Shown: positions 9,265 to 19,870, counted from the first letter of the stretch. The stretch is 64,000 bases of DNA from Pseudomonas sp. QTF5 (GCF_000512695.2 NZ_AZRW02000018.1:1-64000), one strand, 5' to 3'. The notes: a model not told the origin generated them from the letters alone. Made by a program: numbers and translations.

Positions 9265-11364
9265 TTAAAGATCCATAGGTCGGTTGGCAGCCTGGATCGC
9301 GGTCAACGCGATGGTGTAGACAATGTCGTCGACTTGCGCGCCGCGCGGAAGGTCGTTCACCGGTTTGCGCAGGCCTTGCAGCATCGGTCCGAGGCTGACG
9401 CAGTCGGCGCTGCGCTGCACGGCTTTGTGGGTGGTGTTGCCGGTGTTCAGGTCGGGGAACACGAACACCGTGGCACGCCCTGCCACCTGACTGTTCGGCG
9501 CCAGTTGCTTGGCCACGGTTTCGTTGGCGGCGGCGTCGTACTGCAATGGGCCGTCGATCAACAATGAGTTCTGTTGTTCGTGGGCGAGCAACGTGGCCTC
9601 GCGAACCTTCTCGACTTCTTCACCGCTGGCCGACTCACCGCTGGAGTAACTGATCATCGCCACGCGCGGAGTGATGCCGAACGCCGCTGCCGAATCGGCG
9701 CTTTGCAAGGCGATCTCGGCCAGTTCGCTGGCACTCGGGTGCGGGTTCATCACGCAGTCGCCGTAAACCAGCACTTCTTCCGGAAACAGCATGAAGAACA
9801 CCGACGACACCAGTGTGCAGCCCGGCGCGGTCTTGATCAGTTGCAGGGCCGGACGGATGGTGTTGGCCGTGGAGTGAATGACTCCGGACACCAGCCCGTC
9901 GACTTCATCCAGCGCCAGCATTACGGTGCCGATCACCACGGTGTCTTCCAGTTGTTGCTCGGCCATGGGTGCGTTGAGGCTTTTGCTTTTACGCAGGGCG
10001 ACCATCGGCTCGACGTAACGCTCGCGGATCAGGTCCGGGTCGAGGATTTCCAGCCCCGGTGGCAACTCGATGCCTTGGGCGCGGGCGACGGCTTCGACAT
10101 CCGCCGGTTTCGCCAGCAGTACGCAACGGGCAATGCCGCGGGCCTGGCAGATTGCAGCGGCTTGCACCGTCAACGGCTCGCTGCCTTCGGGCAACACGAT
10201 GCGCTTGTTGGCGGCCTGGGCGCGCTGGATCAGTTGATAGCGGAACACCGCGGGCGACAGGCGCATTTCCCGTGGCGTACCGCAGCGCTGGTGCAGCCAG
10301 TTGGCGTCGAGGTGGCTGGCGACGAAGTCGGTGATGATCTCCGCACGCTCGCGGTCGTCGATCGGGATTTCCTTGTTCAAACCGTTCAACTGGTTGGCGG
10401 TGTCGTAGGAACCGGTGCTGACCGACAACACCGGCAAGCCGGCCTGCAAGGCGCCACGGCACAGGTCCATGATGCGTGGGTCGGGCAGAGTGTCGCTGGT
10501 CAGCAACAGGCCGGCCAGAGGCACGCCGTTCATCGCCGCGAGGCTGACCGCGAGGATGATGTCGTCGCGATCGCCGGGGGTCACCACCAGCACGCCGGGC
10601 TTGAGCAGCTCCACGGTGTTGCGCATGGTGCGGGCGCAGATGATGATGTTGGTCATGCGCCGCGTTTCGTAGTCGCCGGCGTTGAGCACCTGAGCGCCCA
10701 TCAGATCGGCTACGTCACGGGTGCGCGGGGCGTTCAATTCGGGTTGGAACGGGATACAGCCGAGCAGACGGAAATCGCCACTGCGCAACAACGGCGAGTG
10801 TTCCTTCAGGCGCGAGGCGAAGGCCTCCATGCTTTCGTCGGTCTTGACCTTGTTGAGGATCACGCCCAGCACTTTCGGGTCTTTCGGCCCACCGAACAAT
10901 TGCGCCTGCAACTCTACCCGGCCCGACAATTCGGTCAGCACTTCGTTTTCCGGCGCCGAGACCAGAATCACATCGGCGTCGAGGCTCTTGGCCAAATGCA
11001 GGTTGACCCGCGCCGCGTAACTGGCGCTGCGGGTCGGGACCATGCCTTCGACGATCAGCACGTCTTTGCCGACAGCGGCTTGCTGATAAAGGGTGATGAT
11101 TTCTTCGAGCAGTTCGTCCAGCTGACCGTCGCCGAGCATCCGCTCAACGTGGGCCAGGCCCAGTGGCTGAGGCGGTTTCAAACCGTGGGTGCGGGCCACC
11201 AGTTCGGTGGACCGTTCAGGGCCCGTATCGCCCGGGTGCGGCTGGGCAATCGGTTTGAAAAAGCCGACTTTGAGACCGGCCCGCTCAAGCGTACGCACCA
11301 GCCCGAGGCTGATGGAGGTCAGACCCACACCAAAATCTGTGGGCGCGATAAAAAAAGTTTGCAT
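9265..11364 (-). CDS. pta: Phosphate acetyltransferase (long form)
   Basis: A 699-residue Pta that interconverts acetyl-CoA and acetyl phosphate. The N-terminal third is a BioD-like P-loop-fold domain (FFIAPTDFGVGLTSISLG), the middle is a DRTGG domain, and the C-terminal 320 residues are the catalytic PTA_PTB domain (from about FRYQLIQRAQAANKRIVLPE, with YSSGESASGEE). This three-part layout is that of the long proteobacterial Pta. ackA is not in the visible flanks; the partner here is the PlsC-type acyltransferase downstream. Confidence 0.96.
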   Translation of the reverse strand: MQTFFIAPTDFGVGLTSISLGLVRTLERAGLKVGFFKPIAQPHPGDTGPERSTELVARTHGLKPPQPLGLAHVERMLGDGQLDELLEEIITLYQQAAVGKDVLIVEGMVPTRSASYAARVNLHLAKSLDADVILVSAPENEVLTELSGRVELQAQLFGGPKDPKVLGVILNKVKTDESMEAFASRLKEHSPLLRSGDFRLLGCIPFQPELNAPRTRDVADLMGAQVLNAGDYETRRMTNIIICARTMRNTVELLKPGVLVVTPGDRDDIILAVSLAAMNGVPLAGLLLTSDTLPDPRIMDLCRGALQAGLPVLSVSTGSYDTANQLNGLNKEIPIDDRERAEIITDFVASHLDANWLHQRCGTPREMRLSPAVFRYQLIQRAQAANKRIVLPEGSEPLTVQAAAICQARGIARCVLLAKPADVEAVARAQGIELPPGLEILDPDLIRERYVEPMVALRKSKSLNAPMAEQQLEDTVVIGTVMLALDEVDGLVSGVIHSTANTIRPALQLIKTAPGCTLVSSVFFMLFPEEVLVYGDCVMNPHPSASELAEIALQSADSAAAFGITPRVAMISYSSGESASGEEVEKVREATLLAHEQQNSLLIDGPLQYDAAANETVAKQLAPNSQVAGRATVFVFPDLNTGNTTHKAVQRSADCVSLGPMLQGLRKPVNDLPRGAQVDDIVYTIALTAIQAANRPMDL

Positions 11365-11424
11365 GCGGATTCTCTAAGGGAGCATGGCAGTGGTGAGCGC
11401 CTATGGCTGGCGTTCTACCGATAT

Positions 11425-11643
11425 TCAGTCGCCAAGGTTATCGCTAACCGAGCCCTGTGCGCACCAACCGCAATCAAAGGGCTGGCCTATTTTTTCATTG
11501 CGCTGCAAAGGGTCCAGTACCCAGGCCCGGGATTGCCACGGTGGCTGGTGCCGCAGGTGTTGGGTATGGCCGCAGGAAAGCTCGGCCACCCAGTGCCCGT
11601 CCTCGTCCTGATGAAAGCCTGTGACGGTCGAGGCTTTCGTCAC
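11425..11643 (-). CDS. DUF3565 domain protein
   Basis: A small protein of about 72 residues read from a GTG at 11643. It carries the DUF3565 signature TGFHQDEDGHWVAELSCGHTQHLRHQPP and ends in FDCGWCAQG. Two cysteine/histidine clusters (CGHTQHLRH and CGWC) suggest a bound metal, probably zinc. Its function is unknown. The frame stays open further upstream to 11763, but that part would overlap the slyD start region and does not look like the family, so I prefer the GTG. It is divergent from slyD. Confidence 0.7.
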   Translation of the reverse strand: MTKASTVTGFHQDEDGHWVAELSCGHTQHLRHQPPWQSRAWVLDPLQRNEKIGQPFDCGWCAQGSVSDNLGD

Positions 11644-11731
11644 GTCCCGTCTGTCCGGGTTGTGTTCGCTTTCGGGCGATTGCTTCGCTAAACTTGGTCT
11701 TTCTATATTCTTATGCAAAAGGTCTCGCCCC

Positions 11732-12217
11732 ATGCTGATCGCCGCCAATAAGGCTGTCTCCATCGACTATACCCTGACCAACGACGCTGGTGAGGTCATC
11801 GACAGCTCCGCCGGCGGCGCGCCGCTGGTCTACCTGCAAGGCGCAGGTAATATCATCCCGGGCCTGGAAAAGGCACTGGAAGGCAAAGCAGTCGGTGACG
11901 AACTGACTGTCGCTGTAGAACCTGAAGATGCCTACGGCGAATACGCTGCCGAACTGGTCAGCACTCTGAGCCGCAGCATGTTCGAAGGCGTTGACGAGCT
12001 GGAAGTGGGCATGCAGTTCCACGCTTCCGCGCCGGACGGCCAGATGCAGATCGTCACCATTCGCGATCTGGACGGCGACGATGTTACCGTTGATGGCAAC
12101 CACCCGTTGGCCGGTCAGCGCCTGAATTTCCAGGTCAAGATCATCGACATCCGTGACGCCAGTCAGGAAGAAATCGCTCATGGTCACGTCCATGGCGAAG
12201 GTGGCCATCACCACTGA
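11732..12217 (+). CDS. slyD: FKBP-type peptidyl-prolyl isomerase, SlyD-like
   Basis: A 161-residue SlyD-type FKBP with an inserted IF chaperone flap. The FKBP core starts at IDYTLTNDAGEVIDSS, the insert lies at about 75-125, and the C-terminus ends in a short His-rich tail (HGHVHGEGGHHH) able to bind Ni or Zn. SlyD proteins fold proteins in the cytoplasm and assist metallocentre assembly. The tail is much shorter than in E. coli SlyD. A strong terminator follows at 12248-12270. Confidence 0.92.
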   Translation: MLIAANKAVSIDYTLTNDAGEVIDSSAGGAPLVYLQGAGNIIPGLEKALEGKAVGDELTVAVEPEDAYGEYAAELVSTLSRSMFEGVDELEVGMQFHASAPDGQMQIVTIRDLDGDDVTVDGNHPLAGQRLNFQVKIIDIRDASQEEIAHGHVHGEGGHHH

Positions 12218-12247
12218 TTTTCTGCGCTAAGCTTTCGAGAGCTGGAG

Positions 12248-12270
12248 AGGCGCCCGAGGGCGCCTTTTTA
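12248..12270 (+). terminator. Intrinsic terminator after slyD
   Basis: A stem AGGCGCC/GGCGCCT with a 4-base loop is followed by a T-run, 31 bases past the slyD stop. Confidence 0.88.
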
Positions 12271-12340
12271 GTCCGCGGCTGTCCTTGATGACACCGCCAA
12301 GTGGCTGTTTCGAGAAGAACACGGGAATTTGGAGTTCGTC

Positions 12341-12823
12341 ATGAGTGCTTTTCACGACCTTAAACTGACAGCCCTGGATGGTCAGGAGCTACCTCTGGCG
12401 CCCTTCAAGGGGCGTGTCGTGCTGGTGGTCAACGTCGCCTCCAAATGTGGCTTGACCCCACAGTATGCGGCGCTGGAAAACCTTTACCAGCAATACAAGG
12501 ACCAGGGTTTCAGTGTGCTGGGCTTGCCGTGCAACCAGTTTGCCGGGCAGGAACCGGGCACCGAGCAGGAGATCCAGGCGTTCTGCAGTCTCAACTATGG
12601 CGTGACCTTTCCGTTGTCCAGCAAGCTGGAAGTCAACGGTCATGAGCGTCATCAGTTGTATCGTTTGCTGGCAGGCGAGGGCGCGGAATTCCCGGGCGAC
12701 ATCACCTGGAACTTCGAGAAATTCCTGCTGGGCAAGGACGGTCGCGTGCTGGCGCGGTTTTCGCCTCGAACGGCGCCGGATGATCATTCTGTCATCCAGG
12801 CGATCGAAAAAGCGCTGAGCTGA
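12341..12823 (+). CDS. Glutathione peroxidase family protein
   Basis: A 160-residue thioredoxin-fold peroxidase. The catalytic tetrad is visible: C36 in NVASKCGLTPQY, Q70 in LPCNQFAGQEPG, and W123-N124 in ITWNFEKFLL. C36 replaces selenocysteine. C64 and a Cys near position 82 are present; bacterial Cys-GPx enzymes often use thioredoxin rather than glutathione, so the physiological reductant is uncertain. I chose the ATG at 12341, with GGAG 6 bases upstream; an in-frame ATG at 12329 is less well placed. Confidence 0.92.
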   Translation: MSAFHDLKLTALDGQELPLAPFKGRVVLVVNVASKCGLTPQYAALENLYQQYKDQGFSVLGLPCNQFAGQEPGTEQEIQAFCSLNYGVTFPLSSKLEVNGHERHQLYRLLAGEGAEFPGDITWNFEKFLLGKDGRVLARFSPRTAPDDHSVIQAIEKALS

Positions 12824-12833
12824 GTTCCTCCTC

Positions 12834-12940
12834 TGTAGGAGCGAGGCTTGCCCGCGAAGGCGTCATGTCATTCAACATTGATATCGACTGACATGACACC
12901 TTCGCGGGCAAGTCGGATCGCCGCACCGCTCGCTCCTACA
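12834..12940. repeat. REP pair, GAGGCTTGCCCGCGAA variant with arm insertion
   Basis: The left arm is TGTAGGAGCGAGGCTTGCCC and the right arm is its complement, but the right arm is interrupted by about 16 extra bases (TCGGATCGCCGCACCG). It lies between the glutathione peroxidase and OYE genes. It is a sister family of the TGTGGGAGCGGGCTTGCTCG element. Confidence 0.85.
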
Positions 12941-13048
12941 ATGCTTTCTGTCTTTTGATCCTTAATCACCTAAATCAATAGTGCTGTTCAAGCCTTGCGA
13001 CTCTCCATATTATCGCCGTCATAAAGTCTATGTCCCGTGGAGCGTCCC

Positions 13049-14152
13049 ATGCCTGTCAAAGCCCTGTTCAAGCCTTTTCACCTAGGCGCTCTCGAGTTGC
13101 CGACCCGCGTCGTCATGGCGCCGATGACCCGCTCGTTTTCGCCGGGCGGCGTGCCCAATTCCAAAGTGATCGAGTACTACCGTCGTCGCGCCGCCGCAGG
13201 GGTTGGGCTGATCATCACCGAAGGCACCACCGTCGGTCATAAGGCCTCCAATGGCTACCCGAACGTACCGCACTTCTATGGTGAAGTGGCATTGGCCGGC
13301 TGGAAGAAAGTCGTCGACGCGGTGCATGCCGAAGGCGGCAAGATCGTTCCACAACTGTGGCATGTGGGCAGCGTGCGCCGCATCGGCACCGAGCCGGACG
13401 CCAGCGTGCCGGGTTACGGTCCGTCGGAAAAACTGAAGGACGGTCAGGTCGTGGTTCACGGCATGACCAAGGAAGATATCCAGGACGTGATTGCCGCGTT
13501 CGCCCAAGCCGCCAAGGATGCTCAGAGCATCGGCATGGACGGCGTGGAAATCCACGGTGCCCACGGTTATCTGGTGGACCAGTTCTTCTGGGAAGGCAGC
13601 AACCAGCGCACTGACGAATACGGCGGCAGCCTGGCGAACCGTTCGCGCTTTGCCATCGAATTGATTGAGGCAGTGCGTGCAGCGGTCGGTGAGGGTTTCC
13701 CGATCATCTTCCGTTTCTCCCAGTGGAAGCAGCAGGACTACACCGCGCGTTTGGTACAAACCCCGGAAGCTTTGGGCGAATTCCTCAAGCCATTGTCCGA
13801 CGCCGGCGTGGACATTTTTCACTGCTCGACACGGCGTTTCTGGGAGCCGGAATTTGATGGTTCCGAACTCAACCTGGCCGGCTGGACCCGCAAGCTCACC
13901 GGCAAGCCAACCATCACCGTCGGCAGCGTCGGCCTGGACGGTGAGTTCCTGCAATTCATGGTCAACACCGACAAGATCGCGCAACCGGCCAGCCTGGAAA
14001 AACTGCTGGAGCGTTTGAACAACGACGAGTTCGATCTGGTGGCAGTGGGCCGTGCATTGCTGGTGGACCCGGACTGGGCGCAGAAAGTGCGCGACGGTCG
14101 CGAGGAAGACATCCTGCCGTTCAGCCGTGAGGCGTTGATGACGCTGGTTTAA
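13049..14152 (+). CDS. NADH:flavin oxidoreductase (old yellow enzyme family)
   Basis: A 367-residue FMN-dependent TIM-barrel enzyme that reduces activated C=C bonds or similar electrophiles. It starts LFKPFHLGALELPTRVVMAPMTRSF, the usual OYE N-terminus, and has the substrate-binding EIHGAHGYLVDQFF motif (H/H pair near 170), RTDEYGGSLANR, and VAVGRALLVDPDW at the phosphate-binding end. The ATG at 13049 matches family N-termini; a GTG at 13037 is possible. The natural substrate is unknown. There is no adjacent TetR or LysR regulator. Confidence 0.92.
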   Translation: MPVKALFKPFHLGALELPTRVVMAPMTRSFSPGGVPNSKVIEYYRRRAAAGVGLIITEGTTVGHKASNGYPNVPHFYGEVALAGWKKVVDAVHAEGGKIVPQLWHVGSVRRIGTEPDASVPGYGPSEKLKDGQVVVHGMTKEDIQDVIAAFAQAAKDAQSIGMDGVEIHGAHGYLVDQFFWEGSNQRTDEYGGSLANRSRFAIELIEAVRAAVGEGFPIIFRFSQWKQQDYTARLVQTPEALGEFLKPLSDAGVDIFHCSTRRFWEPEFDGSELNLAGWTRKLTGKPTITVGSVGLDGEFLQFMVNTDKIAQPASLEKLLERLNNDEFDLVAVGRALLVDPDWAQKVRDGREEDILPFSREALMTLV

Positions 14153-14169
14153 GCGGCGACAGGACTGAC

Positions 14170-14257
14170 GCCTTCGCGAGCAAGCCCGCTCCCACATTCG
14201 ACCGAGTTCTCTTAGGGGAATGCGATCAAAGGTGGGAGCGGGCTTGCTCGCGAAGGC
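14170..14257. repeat. REP pair, reversed arm order
   Basis: Here the arms appear in the opposite order: GCCTTCGCGAGCAAGCCCGC comes first, then GGTGGGAGCGGGCTTGCTCG. The inner segment begins ATTCGACCGAGTTCTCT. The same order and inner sequence recur at 53842-53926. Confidence 0.88.
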
Positions 14258-14278
14258 TGACTCAATGTCATCAAGGAT

Positions 14279-15454
14279 TCAGGGTAATGTCTGTGCATCA
14301 GGAACCACCTGCTCCCCAACACAAGCCCCCCGCAACTGCCCCTCGAACTGCTCGATAATCGCCGCCCACCCCTGACGACTCGCATGCTGGCGCGCATTTA
14401 ACCGCACGCAGCGCAAGGTTTCGCGCTCCTCCAGCAGCCAACGTGCCGCATCGCAGAACGCCTCTTCATCCCCAGGCATGGCCAGTACGCCGTTGTAGCC
14501 ATGGCGAATATGCTGGGCCGCCGCAGCCTGATCGTACGCCACCACCCCCAGCCCCGAGGCTAATGCCTCAAGCACCACATTGCCGAAGGTTTCGGTCAGG
14601 CTCGGAAACAGAAACACATCCCCCGACGCATAGTGACTGGCCAAGGCTTCGCCGCGTTGTGAGCCGCAGAAAATCGCCTCCGGCAATTCCTTCTCCAGCA
14701 TCGATCGTTGCGGACCGTCACCGACCACAATCAATTTCATCTTTCGCTGTGGATAACTCATTTTCAGCGTGTCGAAACTGCGCTTGAGCAAGCCAAGGTT
14801 CTTCTCCTGGGCCAAGCGTCCTACGTGGATGAAAGCAATATCATCCTCGGCCAGTCCCCATTGCTCGCGCAGCAGCTTCTGCCGTTTGGCTGGATGAAAC
14901 AACTGGCTGTCGACGCCTCGAGAGAGCAGCGCCAGGCGCTCGAAACTGCGGCGTTCCAGTTCCAGTCGCTGGCTGGCACTGGGCACCAAGGTCAGGGTCG
15001 AGCGATTGTGAAACCAGCGCAGGTAGTGGGTCAGCAAGCGCGTCAGCAGCCCGAGGCCGTACTGGCTGGAGTACTGCTGAAAATTGGTATGAAAGCCGCT
15101 GACCACCGAAATCCCCAAGCGCCGTGCGGCGCGCAACGCCGACAACCCCAGCGGTCCTTCGGTGGCGATGTACAACACGTCCGGGCGATGCCGTTTCCAG
15201 CGCCGCAGCAGCTTGTGCATCGACGACTGACCCCATTGCAAGCCGGGATAACCCGGCAGCGGCCAGCCTCGACACAACAGCAACTCATCGCTGCTGCCCA
15301 TAAGTGGGTCGCCACCCTGACGTGGCCGCACCAACTCGACCTGATGCCCACGCGCGCGCAAACCGTCGAACAAGCGACCAAGAGTATTGGCCACGCCGTT
15401 GATTTCCGGTGGGAAGGTTTCGGTGATCAGGGTGATATGCAGAGTTGTCGTCAT
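14279..15454 (-). CDS. Glycosyltransferase family 4/1 (mannosyltransferase-like)
   Basis: A 391-residue GT-B glycosyltransferase. The N-terminal domain opens ITLITETFPPEINGVANTL, typical of GT4 enzymes that build glycolipids or mannosides. The C-terminal domain has FIHVGRLAQEKNL, VVGDGPQ, and the nucleotide-sugar-binding FLFPSLTETFGNVVLEALASG (EX7E). The start at 15454 (MTTTLHI) fits the family; a longer frame upstream is ignored. Acceptor and sugar are not predictable. The divergent gap to cysZ is short and the genes are tandem on the minus strand. Confidence 0.87.
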   Translation of the reverse strand: MTTTLHITLITETFPPEINGVANTLGRLFDGLRARGHQVELVRPRQGGDPLMGSSDELLLCRGWPLPGYPGLQWGQSSMHKLLRRWKRHRPDVLYIATEGPLGLSALRAARRLGISVVSGFHTNFQQYSSQYGLGLLTRLLTHYLRWFHNRSTLTLVPSASQRLELERRSFERLALLSRGVDSQLFHPAKRQKLLREQWGLAEDDIAFIHVGRLAQEKNLGLLKRSFDTLKMSYPQRKMKLIVVGDGPQRSMLEKELPEAIFCGSQRGEALASHYASGDVFLFPSLTETFGNVVLEALASGLGVVAYDQAAAAQHIRHGYNGVLAMPGDEEAFCDAARWLLEERETLRCVRLNARQHASRQGWAAIIEQFEGQLRGACVGEQVVPDAQTLP

Positions 15455-15518
15455 GACCTCAGTGTCGGCTGAGGCCATGTCGTCATTGTGACGGTGGGAT
15501 GATGGATTTGTGACGCGA

Positions 15519-16274
15519 TCAGCGGCGTTCTGCCACCAAATTCTCCGCGCCACGCTCACGCACCCAGAACAGCGTCGCCCCGGCCACTGCCGCCGGCATC
15601 ATCAGAATGTTGACCACCGGAATCAGCAACACCAGATACACGCTGCCGCCGAAGCCGAGGCTCTGCCAGCGTTTCTGTCGCAGCCAGGCGAGCATTTCGT
15701 TCCAGCCGAGTTTGTGGTTATCCGCCGGGTAGTCGATGTACTGAATCGCCATCATCCACACCCCGAACAGCAGCCATAGCGGCGCGGCGATGATGTTGAC
15801 CACCGGGATGAACGACAGGATGAACAGCCCGATGGCCCTGGGCAGGAAGTAGCCGAGTTTGCGCATTTCACGGGACAGGGTGCGCGGGATCATGGCGATC
15901 AGTTCGCCCCAGCTGAAGGCCGGGAAGTCGTCGGTGCCGCGCACCACCACTTCGACTTTCTCCGCGAGAAAGCCATTGAACGGCGCGGCAATGATGTTGG
16001 CGAGCATGGTGAAGGTGAAGAACACCATAAACACCACCAACACGACAAAAATCGGCCAGAGGACGTAGCTGAGGAAGTTCAGCCAATCGGGCAGGGACGG
16101 CATCAGCGTATCGACCCACATACTGAACTGATGGCCAGCCAGATAGATCAATCCGACGAATAGCACCAGGTTGATCGCCAGCGGCAACAACACGAACAAG
16201 CGCAGGCTTGGGCTCAGGACCAGCTTGAGGCCCTCGCGCAGGTATTGCGGGCCAGACAGAACGGGGGCGGGCAT
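15519..16274 (-). CDS. cysZ: Sulfate transporter CysZ (EI24 family)
   Basis: A 251-residue polytopic membrane protein with about four long hydrophobic segments (about 27-50, 65-95, 150-180, 205-235). It has the family motifs [14 protein letters not shown] at the N-terminus and [16 protein letters not shown] in the middle. CysZ carries sulfate into the cytoplasm for assimilation, so it links functionally to cysD-cysNC 8 kb away. It is placed head to head with trxB, another partner of sulfate reduction through thioredoxin. Confidence 0.9.
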   Translation of the reverse strand: MPAPVLSGPQYLREGLKLVLSPSLRLFVLLPLAINLVLFVGLIYLAGHQFSMWVDTLMPSLPDWLNFLSYVLWPIFVVLVVFMVFFTFTMLANIIAAPFNGFLAEKVEVVVRGTDDFPAFSWGELIAMIPRTLSREMRKLGYFLPRAIGLFILSFIPVVNIIAAPLWLLFGVWMMAIQYIDYPADNHKLGWNEMLAWLRQKRWQSLGFGGSVYLVLLIPVVNILMMPAAVAGATLFWVRERGAENLVAERR

Positions 16275-17546
<1,272 letters not shown>

Positions 17547-17571
17547 TTCTGATTCTGTAGAAAGTAAAAAA

Positions 17572-17592
17572 CCGGCTTCGGCCGGTTTTTTT
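17572..17592 (+). terminator. Intrinsic terminator after trxB
   Basis: The stem ACCGGC/GCCGGT closed by a TTCG-type loop is followed by seven T residues and preceded by an A-run. Confidence 0.9.
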
Positions 17593-17626
17593 GTGTACAC
17601 GATTTAATGCCTGATCACATTTCCAG

Positions 17627-17716
17627 TGTGGGAGCGGGCTTGCTCGCGAATGCGATGTGTCAGGCAATATGAATGTCGACTGACAGGCCGCATTCGCGAG
17701 CAAGCCCGCTCCCACA
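17627..17716. repeat. REP palindrome pair
   Basis: TGTGGGAGCGGGCTTGCTCG and its perfect complement flank about 38 bases, between the convergent trxB and aminotransferase genes. Confidence 0.92.
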
Positions 17717-17737
17717 TGGACTGCATGGAATTTATGT

Positions 17738-18988
17738 TCAAGCCAATTTCTTCAGGCACGCCTCAAGGATATCCAGCCCTTCCTCCAGCACGGCGGCCTC
17801 AGTGGTCAATGGCGCCAGCAGCCGAATGATGTGACGCGACTTGCCGCTGGGCATCAGCAGCAACCCCGAGTTTCGCGCCAGGGCCAGCAGCTGCGTCAGC
17901 TGGGCCGAGGCCGGTGTGCCGTCGGCATTGATCAGCTCGATGCCGCGCATTGCCCCGACACCGGTCAAGCGGCCCAGATACGGTGACAACTCGCGGGCTC
18001 GCCAGGATTCGTAGCGGCTGACAATCGCCTCTTCCTGTTGCGCACCCCAGGCTTGCAGAGGCGCGTCAGTCATTTCGTCCAGGGTCGCCAACGCGGCGGC
18101 GCAGGCGATGGGGTTGCCCGAGTAGGTGCCGCCCAATCCGCCCTTGGGCAAGTTATCGAGTAGCGACTTGCGCCCGACAACCGCACCCAACGGCACGCCG
18201 CCGGCAATGCTTTTGCCCAGCAGGATCAGGTCCGGCTCAATGCCCAGTCGCGAGAACGCAAACCGCTGGCCGGTGCGGCCGAAGCCGGACTGGATTTCAT
18301 CGGCGATCAGCAGGATGCCTTTGTCATCACAGAAACGTCGCAGCGCCTGGGCGAACTCCACGTCCAGCGCCAGGAAACCCGCTTCGCCCTGCACCGGTTC
18401 AACGATAAAACAGGCCACGTCATCAACGTCGATTTCGACGCTGAACAGTCGATCCATCGCCTTCAGGGCCTCGGCGCAGGTCACCTCATTGTCTTTGCTG
18501 GGGAAGGGCAGGTGATACACGGGACCTGGCAGCGCGCCGACTTTCTGTTTGTAGGGCGCGACTTTACCGTTGAGGTTGAGGGTGGCGAGTGTGCGACCGT
18601 GGAAGGCGCCGTCGAAGGCAATGACTGCTGTGCGACCCGTGGCGCCACGGACGATCTTCAGGGCGTTTTCCGCCGCTTCCGCACCGCTGTTGGTGAGCAT
18701 GCCGCTGACCGGGTAATCCACCGGAATAAACGTAGTGAGGCGATCCATGAGTTCAATGTAAGGCACATGGGGCGCAGCATTGAACGCGTAGTGGGTCAGC
18801 CGGGTGGCCTGTTCGCGGATGGCTTCGACGATGCGCGGATGGCAATGGCCGAGGTTCAGCACGCCGATACCACCGACAAAATCGATGTAGCGCTTGCCAT
18901 CGGTGTCCCAGACCATGGCATTTTTGCCGTGGCTGAGGGTGATGGGGTGAACGATGTTGATCGACTGACTGACGGATTCGCTGCGCAT
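17738..18988 (-). CDS. Class III PLP aminotransferase (GabT-like)
   Basis: A 416-residue omega-aminotransferase. PLP contacts are visible: SGAEAAENA (about 101-109), AFHGRT (near 130), D230 in LIADEIQSGFGRTG, and the Schiff-base lysine K259 in LLGKSIAGGVPLGAVVG. It resembles 4-aminobutyrate/5-aminovalerate transaminases. A close family in P. putida has been assigned to 2-aminoadipate transamination in lysine catabolism, so substrate assignment should stay open. No gabD-like dehydrogenase or transporter lies next to it. The gene is isolated between REP-type repeats. Confidence 0.88.
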   Translation of the reverse strand: MRSESVSQSINIVHPITLSHGKNAMVWDTDGKRYIDFVGGIGVLNLGHCHPRIVEAIREQATRLTHYAFNAAPHVPYIELMDRLTTFIPVDYPVSGMLTNSGAEAAENALKIVRGATGRTAVIAFDGAFHGRTLATLNLNGKVAPYKQKVGALPGPVYHLPFPSKDNEVTCAEALKAMDRLFSVEIDVDDVACFIVEPVQGEAGFLALDVEFAQALRRFCDDKGILLIADEIQSGFGRTGQRFAFSRLGIEPDLILLGKSIAGGVPLGAVVGRKSLLDNLPKGGLGGTYSGNPIACAAALATLDEMTDAPLQAWGAQQEEAIVSRYESWRARELSPYLGRLTGVGAMRGIELINADGTPASAQLTQLLALARNSGLLLMPSGKSRHIIRLLAPLTTEAAVLEEGLDILEACLKKLA

Positions 18989-19125
18989 GGATGGCTGACT
19001 CTGAAGAAGGGATGCTTCTTTTATCTAAGCCGCGAGCAGAGGTGCCTGGCAAACGAAATAAAGTGGCCGGGTCAATCTTAAAAGTCGGGATGTGACCTGA
19101 TACCGATCGATGGCGACGCATAATC

Positions 19126-19230
19126 TGTGGCGAGGGAGCTTGCTCCCGTTGGACTGCGCAGCGGTCCCCTTCTTTATTAAGATAAGCAGGGTCGCTTCGC
19201 GACCCAACGGGAGCAAGCTCCCTCGCCACA
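19126..19230. repeat. GAGGGAGCTTGCTCCCG palindromic repeat
   Basis: The arms TGTGGCGAGGGAGCTTGCTC and the complement GGGAGCAAGCTCCCTCGCCA enclose a second nested palindrome (CGCAGCGG / CGCTTCGCG region). It is a REP-like family distinct from the GGGCTTGCTCGCG one. A decayed relative is at 54977-55195. Confidence 0.88.
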
Positions 19231-19242
19231 GGCGGGCTTCAG

Positions 19243-19581
19243 TCAGCGACGTGTCAGCGGCTGCTGAGTGAGCTTCACACCGGCCAAGCCATGGGCGATC
19301 AACGCGCGGATATTGCCGTGGTCACTGCCTTCAGGCGTGGCCACCACCGAACGGTAATGCTCACCGAATGCCAACAGCGTTTCTTCATCGCTCAAACCTT
19401 CCAGCAATGCCAGACCCAGGGTCTTGCACGAACCTTCGTTCTGCCCGGCGGCGTTTTCCACGCCGCCGTTATTGAAAGCCTGGGGCTGATAGTCGTAACC
19501 GGCAGCGATGAATGCCAAGGTATCGGCGAAAGCATGTTCGCCGCTCTTGAGGCTGGCGCGCAGGGTGTTCAGATCACTCAT
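19243..19581 (-). CDS. HopJ-type III effector-like protein
   Basis: A 112-residue protein of the HopJ family (opening MSDLNTLRASLKSGEHAFADTL; central YQPQAFNNGGVENAAGQNEGSC; later FGEHYRSV and DHGNIRALI). The family was named for a P. syringae effector, but it is widespread in non-pathogens, including free-living marine bacteria, so effector function should not be inferred here. No type III secretion genes or hrp box are nearby. It overlaps the upstream DUF1244 gene by 8 bases, so the two are translationally coupled. Confidence 0.85.
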   Translation of the reverse strand: MSDLNTLRASLKSGEHAFADTLAFIAAGYDYQPQAFNNGGVENAAGQNEGSCKTLGLALLEGLSDEETLLAFGEHYRSVVATPEGSDHGNIRALIAHGLAGVKLTQQPLTRR

Positions 19582-19870
19582 TGGGTTTTCCTTTGGCGAA
19601 CGCCGCTTGCTGGTCGGCGCTGGCTTCTTTCTGGTATTGGGTTTTCCACTCGGCGTACGGCATGCCGTAAACCACTTCGCGGGCTTCGTCGAGACTGACG
19701 TCGATCTGGCGTTCATCGGCGGCGGCTTTGTACCACTTGGACAGGCAGTTACGGCAGAAACCCGAGAGGTTCATCAGGTCGATGTTCTGCACGTCCTTGC
19801 GGCTATCCAGGTGGGCAACCAGCCGGCGAAAGGCAGCGGCTTCAAGTTCCAGGCGTTGTTGATCGTTCAT
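19574..19870 (-). CDS. DUF1244 domain protein
   Basis: A 98-residue protein carrying the DUF1244 core, including NLSGFCRNCLSKWYKAAA with a CXXC pair (about 39-42) and VVYGMPYAEWKTQYQKEA. The CXXC may bind a metal. The tail is Lys/Ala-rich. The function is unknown; the family is common in gamma- and alphaproteobacteria. It leads a two-gene unit with the HopJ-like gene. Confidence 0.88.
   Translation of the reverse strand: MNDQQRLELEAAAFRRLVAHLDSRKDVQNIDLMNLSGFCRNCLSKWYKAAADERQIDVSLDEAREVVYGMPYAEWKTQYQKEASADQQAAFAKGKPNE

Noticed and set aside
9574..11691. Long plus-strand frame opposite pta
   Set aside because: It is antisense to a full-length Pta and has no domain or ribosome site.
19243..19581. 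Treating the HopJ-like protein as a secreted virulence effector
   Set aside because: There is no type III secretion locus, chaperone or hrp box in the window, and the family is common in non-pathogens.
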